Shown in pieces: positions 11,038 through 21,654 of a stretch of 64,000 bases of DNA; the stretch's first letter is position 1; each line of letters starts with the position of its first letter. Origin of the DNA: Synechococcus sp. PCC 7335 (GTDB lineage: Bacteria > Cyanobacteriota > Cyanobacteriia > Phormidesmidales > Phormidesmidaceae). Made by a program: the position numbers and the translations under genes. A model generated the notes under the pieces. That model was given only the letters and a program-made list of their open reading frames with translations. It had not been told where the DNA came from and searched no databases. The stretch lies in the NCBI RefSeq assembly GCF_000155595.1, contig NZ_DS989904.1, forward strand, positions 4,048,786-4,112,785. The letters run 5' to 3'.

Positions 11038-12714
11038 ATGGAATTGACTCTGTGGACTTATGAAGGCCCTCCCCATGTCGGGGCCATGCGCGTAGCCACC
11101 TCGATGGAAGGCGTGCATTATGTGCTCCATGCGCCTCAAGGTGATACCTACGCCGATCTGTTGTTCACCATGATTGAGCGCCGCGATCAGCGCCCGCCCG
11201 TCACCTATACCACTTTCCAAGCAAGAGACTTAGGCGGCGACACTGCTGAAATGGTGAAAACCTCTGTACGCGATGCCTATAATCGCTTTTCACCGCAGGT
11301 AATGCTGGTGGGCGAAAGCTGCACAGCAGAGCTGATTCAAGATCAGCCCGGTTCGCTAGCTGAGAGTATGAATCTACCGATTCCGGTGGTGAGCTTGGAG
11401 CTGCCTGCTTACTCTAAAAAGGAAAACTGGGGGGCAAGCGAGACACTCTACCACTTAGTTAGGAAGCTATTGCTCTCTAAAGCACTGCCGGCGGGTACAC
11501 AGCGACCTGAAAGAGATCTGGCCATTCGGCCCAAGGCAAATATCATCGGTCCGACCGCACTAGGTTTCCGCTGTCGTGACGACATTCAAGAAGTGCTAAA
11601 GCTGCTAGGGGAGATTGGCGTAGATGCCAATGTGATTGCGCCTTTGGGAGCAACGCCCGAGGACCTGATGCGGATTCCAGATGCAGACTTCAATATTTGT
11701 CTATATCCAGAAATCGCGCAGACTACCTGTGATTGGCTAAAGCGCAACTTTGCCCAGCCGATTGTGAAGACGGTGCCGATTGGCGTGGGGGCAACTCGCG
11801 ACTTCGTCGCTGAGATTGGCGAGGTGGCCGGAATCGATGTTAGCCAAGTGCTTAATCGCTCTAGATCGGAGACTTTGGGCAACTGGAATGTCTCGCGGGT
11901 GGCGTCTTCTGCGATTCCAGGTGCATCGCGGATGCCTTGGTACTCTCGCTCGGTGGACTCGACTTACTTAACCGGTAAACGAGTGTTTATCTTTGGAGAT
12001 GCGACTCATGCGATCGCGGCTGCTAGAATCGCGACAGAAGAACTCGGTTTCACATTAGTTGGCATCGGTACCTACAGCCGCAAGTTTGCTCGCCAGGTGC
12101 GTGAAGTCGCTAAGCAGCACGGCGTTGAAGCAGTGATTAGTGACGACTATCTAGCGGTTGAAACAGCGGTAGCTGAGGCTGCCCCTGAGCTGGTTTTAGG
12201 GACTCAAATGGAGCGTCATATTGCGAAGCGATTAGGAATTCCCTGCGCGGTCATCTCTACGCCGATCCATGTCCAAGATGTGCCCGCTCGCTACTCTCCT
12301 CAGATGGGTTGGGAAGGGGCAAATGTCATCTTCGATGACTGGGTGCATCCACTGATGATGGGCCTAGAAGAGCATCTAATTGGGATGTTTCGTGAGGACT
12401 TTGAATTTGCAGAAGGCCATATGAGCCATTTACATACAGCACCCCCTCAAGAGGGGAACGTTGACGGTGTAGCAGCACCTACAGATGAGCCTGTTGCTAG
12501 CAATGACGCTAAGCACAAATCCATGGCCGCAGCCCCAGATGCAGACGTAGACAGTATGGGCTGGAGCCCAGATGGTCTAGCTGAGCTAAAGAAGATTCCG
12601 TTCTTTGTCCGGGGGAAAGTAAAGCGGAATACTGAGAAATTTGCGAGCGATCGTGGTATTACTTCCATTACCGTAGACACCCTCTACGAAGCCAAAGCCG
12701 CGATTGGTAAATAA
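11038..12714 (+). CDS. bchB: light-independent protochlorophyllide reductase subunit B, purple-bacterial (BchB) type
   Basis: Subunit B pairs with N to form the substrate-binding catalytic component. The start [21 protein letters not shown] follows the BchB pattern; cyanobacterial ChlB begins LAYWMYAGPAHIGTLR. Asp36 (in [12 protein letters not shown]), the unusual non-Cys ligand of the NB cluster, is present. The C-terminal DPOR domain ([20 protein letters not shown]) is intact. The protein has 558 residues against about 525 in Rhodobacter; the surplus is a low-complexity Ala/Asp/Pro linker at roughly 463-505 before the C-terminal domain. It lies 99 bp after bchN. Confidence 0.92.
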   Translation: MELTLWTYEGPPHVGAMRVATSMEGVHYVLHAPQGDTYADLLFTMIERRDQRPPVTYTTFQARDLGGDTAEMVKTSVRDAYNRFSPQVMLVGESCTAELIQDQPGSLAESMNLPIPVVSLELPAYSKKENWGASETLYHLVRKLLLSKALPAGTQRPERDLAIRPKANIIGPTALGFRCRDDIQEVLKLLGEIGVDANVIAPLGATPEDLMRIPDADFNICLYPEIAQTTCDWLKRNFAQPIVKTVPIGVGATRDFVAEIGEVAGIDVSQVLNRSRSETLGNWNVSRVASSAIPGASRMPWYSRSVDSTYLTGKRVFIFGDATHAIAAARIATEELGFTLVGIGTYSRKFARQVREVAKQHGVEAVISDDYLAVETAVAEAAPELVLGTQMERHIAKRLGIPCAVISTPIHVQDVPARYSPQMGWEGANVIFDDWVHPLMMGLEEHLIGMFREDFEFAEGHMSHLHTAPPQEGNVDGVAAPTDEPVASNDAKHKSMAAAPDADVDSMGWSPDGLAELKKIPFFVRGKVKRNTEKFASDRGITSITVDTLYEAKAAIGK

Positions 12715-12788
12715 GGTACGCCTGAGGATGTCCTTATAGGCACCAGACCTTTCAAGCGCTCGAAGAAAAATCATTAAACGTCAAATAA

Positions 12789-13730
<942 letters not shown>

Positions 13731-13828
13731 TCGGGTTTAAACAGCCTGAATTTGATCAGACTGATTTGACTAGACTGAGACTCGCGCCAAGGTCTAAAAG
13801 GTAGTTCATCGTTTGATAACTACGGAAC

Positions 13829-14785
13829 ATGACATACAAAGGGTTTGTTGGCAAAGCTAACAGACCCTTTACTCTTGAAAGCTATATGAATCTTGCTGCT
13901 CTATCTTCGCTTTTGACTGCGATACAGACTGCAAATGAAGGGCTGCTGGCTCAGCCTTCGCAGTCGCCTCTAGATGGCTGGTCTCTAGAAGATCGCGATC
14001 CGGCCGCATTACAGAGAGTGATGCAGTCAATGGAATGGTTCTACAAACATTACTTCAAGGTGGAAACAGACGGCTGGGAACAGATTCCAACCAATGAAGC
14101 CGTAATATTTGTGGGCTCTCATAATGGTGGACTGCCGGCGCCGGATCTGCACATGATGCTGTATGACTGGTGTTGTCGGTTCGGCGTTGAAAAACCGCTT
14201 TATGGCTTAATGAGCCCGAAGATATGGGATGTCTTTCCTTCTGTAGCCAAATTAGCGACACGGGTAGGCGCAGTGCAGGCGCATCCAAAAATGGCGATCG
14301 CAGCTCTCAACAGAGGAGCGAATATCGTCGTATATCCAGGCGGTATGCAGGACGTATTTCGCCCTTACTGGCAACGACACCAGATCTATTTTCATCAGCG
14401 CAAAGGATTCATCAAGCTAGCAATCAAAAAAGGTGTTCCTATCGTGCCGCTGATTTCTTGTGGGGCGCATTCTACATTTGTTGTATTAACCGATATTTAT
14501 CCAAAGATGAAGATGTTACACAAACTAGGGATGCCGTGGGCTTTTGGGGTCGATCCAGGAGTTTTCCCAATCTACCTAGGATTGCCTTGGGGTTTGTCGT
14601 TCGGACCGCTACCCCACATCCCACTTCCTACAAAAATCCATACGCGCGTTTGTGAGCCGATTCGATTTGATCGCTATGGTAGTAAGGCCCTTAAAGATAG
14701 TCGCTATATCGATGAATGTTTTGAGATAGTGAAAAGGCAAATGCAAAGGGCGCTTGATCAGTTAGTGCGCGATTACAGCGACTAA
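13829..14785 (+). CDS. lysophospholipid/diacylglycerol acyltransferase-like protein (LPLAT superfamily)
   Basis: This 318-residue protein has the PlsC-like core: GSHNGGLPAPD around His98 (the acidic partner lies at +8, as in MGAT-like members rather than the strict H-x4-D), VVYPGGMQDVFRP near residue 168 (acyl-acceptor site), and a later VPIVPLISCGAHST. The LPLAT branch resembles the cyanobacterial proteins linked to neutral-lipid or acyl-plastoquinol synthesis, but a glycerophospholipid role is equally possible. It follows bchL by 98 bp on the same strand and may be cotranscribed. An internal Met (13886) is an alternative start. Confidence 0.65.
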   Translation: MTYKGFVGKANRPFTLESYMNLAALSSLLTAIQTANEGLLAQPSQSPLDGWSLEDRDPAALQRVMQSMEWFYKHYFKVETDGWEQIPTNEAVIFVGSHNGGLPAPDLHMMLYDWCCRFGVEKPLYGLMSPKIWDVFPSVAKLATRVGAVQAHPKMAIAALNRGANIVVYPGGMQDVFRPYWQRHQIYFHQRKGFIKLAIKKGVPIVPLISCGAHSTFVVLTDIYPKMKMLHKLGMPWAFGVDPGVFPIYLGLPWGLSFGPLPHIPLPTKIHTRVCEPIRFDRYGSKALKDSRYIDECFEIVKRQMQRALDQLVRDYSD

Positions 14786-14857
14786 CCTAGGGGATGCTCT
14801 AGCTAAGCGGATAAGCTATGGCACTACAATAGAAGCAATCTCTATCGCTTCTACGAC

Positions 14858-15448
14858 ATGAAATTCTTTGAAAAACCCAGTACGGATTTAGCAGACCGTG
14901 TTCCGCCGGGCCAGCATTTGGCCAAAGGGTTTCCAGTCTTAACCTATGGTGATACGCCACTGGTTAAAACAGAAGCGTGGCAGTTCGCTGTTTCTGGTCT
15001 TGCTAGTTCTAAGACATTTTCATGGCAAGATTTCATGGATATGCCACAGACCGAGTTCACCGCAGATTTTCACTGTGTGACTAGGTGGAGCAAGCTAGAC
15101 GTAAAGTGGCGTGGTATCAAGGTTGTAGATTTCTTGAAAGAGATTGACGTAGACCCGACGGCTACCCACGTTATGGAGCAATGCTATGGCGGCTACACCA
15201 CTAATATTTCGATGGAAGACTTCGTCAAAGAAGAGAACTTTTTTGCGCATACACTCTTCGACGAACCGCTCCCAAGCGAGCACGGTGGCCCTATGCGGCT
15301 AGTGGTTCCACACTTGTACGCTTGGAAAAGTGCGAAGTGGATTAACGGTTTAGAATTTCTAGCAGATATGGAATTAGGATTTTGGGAGAAGAACGGCTAT
15401 CATCACCGAGGCGAACCGTTTGCGGAAGAAAGGTATAGTTCGCTGTAA
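14858..15448 (+). CDS. sulfite-oxidase-like molybdopterin oxidoreductase
   Basis: This 196-residue protein consists of the molybdopterin-binding domain of the sulfite oxidase family only. Cys73 in DFHCVTRWSK is the expected Mo ligand, and YGGYTTNI and PLPSEHGGPMRLVVPHLYAWKSAKW are the typical later blocks. No heme or dimerisation domain and no signal peptide are visible, so it is a short cytoplasmic YedY/SuoX-like enzyme. The substrate is unknown (sulfite, or oxidised Met/Cys compounds, are precedents). It lies 72 bp after the acyltransferase and is convergent with hpnG, the stops being 9 bp apart. Confidence 0.85.
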   Translation: MKFFEKPSTDLADRVPPGQHLAKGFPVLTYGDTPLVKTEAWQFAVSGLASSKTFSWQDFMDMPQTEFTADFHCVTRWSKLDVKWRGIKVVDFLKEIDVDPTATHVMEQCYGGYTTNISMEDFVKEENFFAHTLFDEPLPSEHGGPMRLVVPHLYAWKSAKWINGLEFLADMELGFWEKNGYHHRGEPFAEERYSSL

Positions 15449-15457
15449 AGGGAGTGA

Positions 15458-16120
15458 CTATTTCAAAAAAGCTCTGCGAGTCAGCTCTTCTAGCGCTTTT
15501 AATGCCGTTAGAGATCCACTAATCAATCGAATCGCTGCCTTTGGTTTTTGGATAAAACCTATTGCTAGTTGAACAGGTCTAAGAGAACCGTCCGGTGTGA
15601 TTGCATTCCCGATATCTGGCAGATCACTTTTACAATCATCACTAATCACTCTGACGATGCCGACGGCAGCGGATAGGGTCTTCAACAAGACAGCAGCTTC
15701 CATATCGACGACATCAGCGCTGTAAGTATCCCTTAGTTGCTGTTTTTCTGTTGCGGAAGTGATGATGCGATCGCAAGCCACTCCGATTCCGGCCTCTATC
15801 GTCAGTCGCTGCGCGAGCCACTGTGTTATCTCAGCATCACATTCAAAAATCTGTCCGGTAGCATGATTCCAGATTTTTTCTAGCGCGATCGCCTCTCCGA
15901 CCCTATATTTACTGACTAGGCTACCGCCTAATCCTATTAGCAGTAGGCCTTTGCCACCTAGTTCGGGCATTGACCAATCGCGTAGGAATGTCTCTAGCCC
16001 TTGTGGTCCTGCCGGAATAGCGACTAGCTGAGGCGCATGCTGTGCTTTGTCTAAACCGCGTTTTACTGCTCTGTATTCAGCGCCTGCGGGTACCAGTATA
16101 GTGTGAACCTTATCCTGCAT
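15458..16120 (-). CDS. hpnG: hopanoid-associated phosphorylase (adenosylhopane nucleosidase)
   Basis: HpnG removes adenine from adenosylhopane to give ribosylhopane in extended-hopanoid synthesis. The protein belongs to the nucleoside phosphorylase/MTA-SAH nucleosidase superfamily, with GLLLIGLGGSL near residue 60, DVVDMEAA in the catalytic region and a VRVISDDCKSDLP motif. I choose the Met at 16120 (220 residues): its ATG overlaps the last 11 bp of the upstream ABC gene, suggesting translational coupling. The frame also continues upstream to a start at 16168. The pairing with hpnA and hpnH in the same island supports the name. Confidence 0.8.
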   Translation of the reverse strand: MQDKVHTILVPAGAEYRAVKRGLDKAQHAPQLVAIPAGPQGLETFLRDWSMPELGGKGLLLIGLGGSLVSKYRVGEAIALEKIWNHATGQIFECDAEITQWLAQRLTIEAGIGVACDRIITSATEKQQLRDTYSADVVDMEAAVLLKTLSAAVGIVRVISDDCKSDLPDIGNAITPDGSLRPVQLAIGFIQKPKAAIRLISGSLTALKALEELTRRAFLK

Positions 16121-17774
16121 AGGCTTGAGGTGTAGGGGCTTGATCGAAAGTGACGCTACCGTAGTCAAGTTTGATAATGCGATCGGCTAAATGAAAGTAG
16201 CGATCATCGTGACTAATGACAAAAAGCGTTCTTCCTTTTGCCTTTAAATCAGTGAGAAACTGCGTGTAGAAAATATCCTTGAATGTGGGATCTTGATCGG
16301 CAGCCCATTCGTCGAATAGATAGATCGGCCGATCTTCTAGATAGGCACTAAGCAGGGTGAGGCGCTTTCGCTGGCCCTGTGAAAGGTTGGTAGTAGAAAA
16401 CCGACCTCGACTAATGCTGACTTTGTGGTCGAGCTGAAGTTTTGCTAGGTAGGCTTGAGCTTGGCGATCGTCACTGCTCTCACTAAAGCCAAGCAGCCGC
16501 TCAAACAGATAAAAGTCTGAAAATACAACAGAAAAGTGTTGACGATACCAATTTTGGTTCTGGGCTGTGATTAGCTGATCGTCTAGATGAATAGTACCGG
16601 ATTGAGGAGAGTAGAGGCCGGTCAGCAGCTTCGCAAGGGTTGATTTGCCACTGCCATTACCGCCGATGATAAAGATTAACTCGCCGGGGTGAACGGTGAG
16701 ATTAATTGGGCCGAGCGTGAATTCGCGATCGCCTTGGTCAGTCCGATAGGCGTGGGTTGTTTCTTTGAGCGTTAGCTGATGCCAGCTATCGGAAGCCAAT
16801 GGAGCAGTAGAACTTTTAACAACCGTTGAACCTGTAGCTAGTCTGGTGTTACTAAGGGTAAGTCCTAATGACTTTATTTTCTGGAGGGCGATGCTAGCGC
16901 GGCTGAGGAAAGGAATCTTGTTAACTAGGCTTTCCATCGGGCCAAGCACATAGGTAAAGGTGAGAAGATAGCCAAAGCGGGTCTCTAGGCTGATGCCAAT
17001 CCAATAAGGTAGCGCAAAGAGAATCAACCCAACTGCGAAGAAGTAAATAAACTTTCCCCAGCTATCGACCACCGCAAACTGACTCATGCCACGCTCATTA
17101 GCTTTTCGCAGCTGTAATGCAGTCTGTGAGAGATCAGCCTCTAAAAAGTCCTGCTGTCCAATAGGATGGAGCTTCAACTCTTTGATACCGTCAATCAGCG
17201 TACGAAAATGTTGAAAGAGCCGATCTTGATGTTCTCTTGCTTCATTCAGTCCGCGCCAGCCGGCCACTAAAAACCATCGACAGCTCACAGAAGCCACTAA
17301 AGTTAGAACAGCCACGAGTGCCAGCACCTGCCACGAAAGCCAGGAGATGTAGAGCATACAGCCTGCGGCACTGGCGATATTGATAATTAGCATAGGCACG
17401 ACGCCCGCTGCGGTGGCGATCGCCTGCACATCTTCTGTCAGCACTACCAAAAGTCTAGGTAAACCAATTGTTTCTAGTGGCTTAAGCTCAGTTGCTAGAA
17501 TCTGACGACTCAACTGCATTTGTAGCTCGAATACCGCCGACTGAGAGAAGCGAATCAGCAGAATACGAGACAGCATAGCAGTGAACAAAGCAACAATGCC
17601 TAGAGCCACAAAGAAGATAGCTAGAAGTCCTGGTGGCGTTCCAGGCTCTGCAGCCGTCTTACTAATCAGTGCAATTAAGCCCGCACTGCATCCTCCGCTT
17701 ACCACGCCTGTAAACAGAGCTATGGACAACGCTTTCCAGGAAGATTTGAACAAAAAGACGATGAGATCCATCAC
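16110..17774 (-). CDS. cyclic-peptide-type ABC exporter (fused membrane and ATPase domains)
   Basis: This 554-residue half transporter has about six membrane helices in residues 10-290 and an ATPase domain from about 325 on: Walker A GGNGSGKST, signature LSQGQRKRL, Walker B PIYLFDEW and switch His in VISHDD. The overall pattern fits the SyrD/PvdE group of cyclic-peptide and siderophore exporters. No nonribosomal peptide synthetase is in the window. It lies inside the hopanoid operon (hpnA 10 bp upstream, hpnG overlapping), so a lipid or hopanoid-linked cargo is worth considering; that is inference. Confidence 0.85.
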   Translation of the reverse strand: MMDLIVFLFKSSWKALSIALFTGVVSGGCSAGLIALISKTAAEPGTPPGLLAIFFVALGIVALFTAMLSRILLIRFSQSAVFELQMQLSRQILATELKPLETIGLPRLLVVLTEDVQAIATAAGVVPMLIINIASAAGCMLYISWLSWQVLALVAVLTLVASVSCRWFLVAGWRGLNEAREHQDRLFQHFRTLIDGIKELKLHPIGQQDFLEADLSQTALQLRKANERGMSQFAVVDSWGKFIYFFAVGLILFALPYWIGISLETRFGYLLTFTYVLGPMESLVNKIPFLSRASIALQKIKSLGLTLSNTRLATGSTVVKSSTAPLASDSWHQLTLKETTHAYRTDQGDREFTLGPINLTVHPGELIFIIGGNGSGKSTLAKLLTGLYSPQSGTIHLDDQLITAQNQNWYRQHFSVVFSDFYLFERLLGFSESSDDRQAQAYLAKLQLDHKVSISRGRFSTTNLSQGQRKRLTLLSAYLEDRPIYLFDEWAADQDPTFKDIFYTQFLTDLKAKGRTLFVISHDDRYFHLADRIIKLDYGSVTFDQAPTPQAYAG

Positions 17775-17784
17775 ATCAACGAGC

Positions 17785-18768
17785 TTATTCTACGTACCCG
17801 TTTGCAACATACCAATCTACCGATCGCTGTAGAGCTTTAGAGATATCTGTTTGCGGTAAGCCTAGTTCTTTCACTGCTTTTGAAGCATCGTAATACATCG
17901 TCTTTGTTCCCATTCTCACTCCGTCTAATGGAACAGATGGTGATTTTCCTAGCCGTGATAAGAAAGTTTCTTCAATCCAGGCAACCGTCAGCGGTACAGC
18001 AACAGGAATTGACTTTTCTGGCGCACTAATTCCGGTTAAGTTCTCCAAAATATCAAGCATGGACTTTAGCTTCATATCTTGGTTTCCTAAAATATATTGC
18101 TCACCCGAATGTCCTTTCTCAAGCGCTAGCAAATGTCCCTTCGCCACATCTTGCACATCAATTACATTCAGCCCAGTGTCTAGATAAAACGGCATTTTCT
18201 GACGTAAGAAGCGTAGAACAATATTGCCAGTCGGCGTTGGCCTAGCGTCCCACTCTCCAATTGGTGAAGTTGGATTGACAATCACAATATCCTGTCCGGC
18301 TTTAGCGGCTTTGAGTGCCTCTTGTTCTGCCCAGTATTTTGATTTTCTGTAGTGGCCGATTAACTCATCAGCCGCTGACTGATGGGTCTCATCTACAGGT
18401 GTTCCCTTCGGCCCTAGACCGATTGCCGCCGCCGAACTTGTGTAAACCGTTCGCTTAATGCCGGCTCGCTTAGCGGCAGCCAAACAGTTGCGAGTGCCGT
18501 CTACATTGCTGCGATAGAGCTGTTCTTTGTCCGATTGCCAGAGCGAATAAAATGCAGCGATATGAAACAGCGCCTCGGAACCCTGCATTTTTTCGTGAAG
18601 ATCAAGGTCGTTGAGAGTGCCGATGACTTTCTCAACGTCTAACCCTTCCAAGTTATCGAGATTACTGTCTTCTCTAACAAGTACGCGGACGGAATGATTT
18701 TCCTGAAGAAGTAGCCGGACAACATTAGCTCCAATAAATCCTGTGCCGCCCGTTAAGAATACCTGCAT
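17785..18768 (-). CDS. hpnA: hopanoid-associated sugar epimerase
   Basis: This 327-residue extended short-chain dehydrogenase has Rossmann motif GGTGFIG at residues 7-13, TSSAAAIG and the catalytic YRKSK. The block PTPTGNIVLRFLRQKMPFYLDTGLN followed by VQDVAKGHLLALEKG matches the HpnA subfamily almost word for word. HpnA is found in hopanoid clusters; its exact reaction (probably on a sugar nucleotide or the hopanoid side chain) is unsettled. The ATG lies 3 bp after the stop of the RND gene and the ABC gene follows after 10 bp, so RND-hpnA-ABC-hpnG is one operon. Confidence 0.9.
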   Translation of the reverse strand: MQVFLTGGTGFIGANVVRLLLQENHSVRVLVREDSNLDNLEGLDVEKVIGTLNDLDLHEKMQGSEALFHIAAFYSLWQSDKEQLYRSNVDGTRNCLAAAKRAGIKRTVYTSSAAAIGLGPKGTPVDETHQSAADELIGHYRKSKYWAEQEALKAAKAGQDIVIVNPTSPIGEWDARPTPTGNIVLRFLRQKMPFYLDTGLNVIDVQDVAKGHLLALEKGHSGEQYILGNQDMKLKSMLDILENLTGISAPEKSIPVAVPLTVAWIEETFLSRLGKSPSVPLDGVRMGTKTMYYDASKAVKELGLPQTDISKALQRSVDWYVANGYVE

Positions 18769-18771
18769 GGT

Positions 18772-21540
18772 TTATTTCTCGCTTCCCACTTTTTTCCATC
18801 CGTCTTCCAATAAACTGTACAGCACTGGCACCACAATCAAGCTCAAGAGCGTTGAGGTCAGCAGTCCACCAATAATAGCTACGGCCAGAGGTTGTCGTAG
18901 TTCTGAACCGGCTCCGAGCCCTAGCGCAATTGGAATCATACCGAGCACTGTAGAAGCTGTTGTCATTAGGATAGGACGCAGCCGCACCTGACCCGTCTTG
19001 ATAATTGCTTCAGTACGTTGCATTCCATCTCGCCGTAGCTGATTAGCATAGTCCATAATTAGCAACGCATTTTTATCTAGTAGCCCTAGCAAAAACAACA
19101 GACCTAGCACCGATACCAGGCCAAAGTCGCTTTGGGTAATCAGCAGCGCTAGCATAGCGCCTACTATCGATAAAGGTAAAGTGAGCCCAACTACAGCAGG
19201 CTCTAGCAATCGACCAAATGGTAGGAATAGCACCGTCAGCATACAGATAATAGCCAATGCTAGCGTTCTGCCAAAGCTCCCTAGGACTTCTCCAATCCGG
19301 GCAGAATCTCCACTAAGTCCTACACTCACGCTTTCTGGAATGATAGATTGGGCGATCTCTACAACCTGGTCGGTAGCATCTCCCAAAGCTTTCCCTTCCT
19401 CTAGATTGGCGCTAATAAAGGCAACGCGCTGACCGTTTTGATGGTTGATTTCAACAATATCTTCAGCAGTGTTGGCCGCTGCGGATCTGCGAACATCAGC
19501 AAAGCCTGGTCGCGTAGCAACTTCAGTTTGAAGTGCGATCACACTTTCATTTAGTACAGCTAAGTTATCTCCTAGCAAAGCCACCTGTAAGGGCTTTTCA
19601 CCGCCCGTATCGACAAACTGAATGTCTTCAACACTAGTGGTCACATTGTCTTGTTCGGGTAGATCTTCTCGGAGTTCAGACTGAACAGCAGCAGTGCTAC
19701 GAGTGCGATTGGAGGCTAATTTCACATAGATTCTGCCTTGATTGGGCTGGCCGCGATCGCCGACTGTCGTTAGCGCCGACTCTACTTCTGGCAGCTGAAA
19801 GATGGATTCTTCTAGTTCATCAGCTGCTAGAAGCGTTTGTTGTAGTAGTTGCTCTCTTGGATCAATCGCATTTGGATTAGGTTCACTTGGATCAAGTTCG
19901 TTTGGGTCAACCGCGCTTGGGTCAAGCGTCGGAGCTCTTGAAGCAGCGATCGCCGGGTCAATGGGTGAAGTTGCTAGTGGATTGGTACCTAGCTGGTCTG
20001 ATTCCGCCTGAATCCGATCGGGAATCGTCGCAGACGCTGAAGGGAGATCGACAGTGTAGTTCACATAAAACTCACCTCGATCGAGTTGAGGAATGAACCC
20101 CTGGGGAATCAGAGGAATGATCGCAATTCCAGCAATAAAACTAGCGATCGCAATACCAACAACACTCCAACGATGTCTCAAAGACCAAGCCAGCAAACGG
20201 CTATAGGATCGCTCTAGCCAAGACTTAGTAGAAGAGATAGAAGGCTGATCAGCTTCAGCTTGTAGTTTATTTTGAGAAGACTGCCTTGGCTTTAGCCAAT
20301 AAACGGCTAGGACTGGAGAGAGCGTCCTGGCCACTAGCAATGACACCAACACTGCTGCCGATACAGTTAGGCCAAAGGGCTTAAAAAATTGGCCGACAGT
20401 CCCACCCATAAAGGCTACTGGCAAGAACACTGCCGCGATCGTCAGCGTAGAGGCCGATACCGTCAGCCCAATTTCCTTAGTGGCCGCTAGCGCCGCTTGC
20501 CGAGGACTTTCCCCTAGTTCAATGTGCCGAATGATGTTTTCTAGCTCGACAATGGCATCATCTACTACAATGCCAATCACCAGTGCCAGCGCCAGCAGCG
20601 TAATCGTTTCTAGATTAAAACCGTAGTAGGCCATGACGATGCAGGTGCCTAGCAGCGAGAGCGGAATGGCAAGCGCCGTAATTAGCGTAGCCCTCCAGCT
20701 TCTCAAAAAGGCAAAGATTACTAGAATGGCGATCGCGATCGCGCCAACCAAAGAACTCACCGTCGCCCGCGTTGCTGCCTGAATATACTCTGCTTGAGTC
20801 GCCGCTAGCGCAAACTGAACCTGTGGCAGCTCCAACTGTAGCGTCTGGACGACCACATCCACCTGCTCGACTACTTCTAGCGTGTTCGCATCGGCCTGCT
20901 TGATGACTTGCACCGCCAACGCTGCCTGCGTGTCGAACTTTACTCGAGTCAGCGCTTCTCCAAGTAAATCTACGCGCAAAACGCCAGGTACCGATTGTAA
21001 AACTGGCAGAACCTCAATCTCAGCTAAATCTGCTAGCTCATCTAGCGATCTCGAGTCACTCAGCAAGGCATAGCTGACGGCTGTCGCCTCATTTAGGTTG
21101 AGCGGGATAATTTCATAAGTTGCTTCTGAAGGCAGGCTCGCTGCCTCTACAGCTTCCTCTACTGCAGCTGTTGCCTCTGTTAGTGAGGTTCCCACTCGAA
21201 ATTCGAGCGTGATCACTGCGCGACCAGCAACTGTAGAAGAACGACTACGATTGAGTCCGTCTATAGTGGATAGCTGGCTTTCAATAGGCGACGTCAACAG
21301 CGACTCAGTAGACTCCACGCTGCCGACTTCGCTCGCTTCTATATCCACAGTTTCTGTTGTCAAAGTGGCATTGACGACAACCACTGGAAAGGTGATGTCA
21401 GGAAAAAGAGCATATTTAAGCGAGCCGAAGGCGATCAGACCAATGGTTGCGATCGCTATCCAGCAGCAAATTGTCAGCCAGACGTTTTGAATGGCTAGGC
21501 GGGAAAGGTTAAGGCGATCGCGCCAAGAAATAGGAGTCAA
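18772..21540 (-). CDS. RND-family efflux permease
   Basis: This protein of about 920 residues has the AcrB-like plan: one membrane helix, a periplasmic loop, six helices, a second loop and five or more helices. The proton-relay motif VIGIVVDDAIVELENI is present. It is shorter than AcrB (about 1050) because the periplasmic loops are reduced. The second loop contains a low-complexity Asp/Pro/Asn stretch near residue 570. There is no adjacent adaptor (MFP) gene. Start uncertain: the frame reaches a GTG at 21588, but this lies inside a terminator hairpin, so I use the TTG at 21540. Its place in the hopanoid operon recalls HpnN, a different RND branch. Confidence 0.85.
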   Translation of the reverse strand: MTPISWRDRLNLSRLAIQNVWLTICCWIAIATIGLIAFGSLKYALFPDITFPVVVVNATLTTETVDIEASEVGSVESTESLLTSPIESQLSTIDGLNRSRSSTVAGRAVITLEFRVGTSLTEATAAVEEAVEAASLPSEATYEIIPLNLNEATAVSYALLSDSRSLDELADLAEIEVLPVLQSVPGVLRVDLLGEALTRVKFDTQAALAVQVIKQADANTLEVVEQVDVVVQTLQLELPQVQFALAATQAEYIQAATRATVSSLVGAIAIAILVIFAFLRSWRATLITALAIPLSLLGTCIVMAYYGFNLETITLLALALVIGIVVDDAIVELENIIRHIELGESPRQAALAATKEIGLTVSASTLTIAAVFLPVAFMGGTVGQFFKPFGLTVSAAVLVSLLVARTLSPVLAVYWLKPRQSSQNKLQAEADQPSISSTKSWLERSYSRLLAWSLRHRWSVVGIAIASFIAGIAIIPLIPQGFIPQLDRGEFYVNYTVDLPSASATIPDRIQAESDQLGTNPLATSPIDPAIAASRAPTLDPSAVDPNELDPSEPNPNAIDPREQLLQQTLLAADELEESIFQLPEVESALTTVGDRGQPNQGRIYVKLASNRTRSTAAVQSELREDLPEQDNVTTSVEDIQFVDTGGEKPLQVALLGDNLAVLNESVIALQTEVATRPGFADVRRSAAANTAEDIVEINHQNGQRVAFISANLEEGKALGDATDQVVEIAQSIIPESVSVGLSGDSARIGEVLGSFGRTLALAIICMLTVLFLPFGRLLEPAVVGLTLPLSIVGAMLALLITQSDFGLVSVLGLLFLLGLLDKNALLIMDYANQLRRDGMQRTEAIIKTGQVRLRPILMTTASTVLGMIPIALGLGAGSELRQPLAVAIIGGLLTSTLLSLIVVPVLYSLLEDGWKKVGSEK

Positions 21541-21562
21541 AGCTATTGCAAATGAGAAGGCC

Positions 21563-21602
21563 AAAAAGTGGAAATAGGGTCTTGTCACCCTATTTCCACT
21601 TT
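21563..21602 (-). terminator. Rho-independent terminator after the squalene-synthase-like gene
   Basis: Perfect 16-bp arms AAAGTGGAAATAGGGT (21565-21580) and its complement (21587-21602) enclose a 6-nt loop. Read on the minus strand, the hairpin runs directly into TTTTT. It sits 53 bp after the stop of the synthase gene and overlaps the longest possible frame of the RND gene, which argues against the upstream start of the latter. Confidence 0.85.
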
Positions 21603-21654
21603 AAATCAAGCAAACTTTCGATCAAAGTTAGTGAAACTAGCTTTTAGTTGCAAT

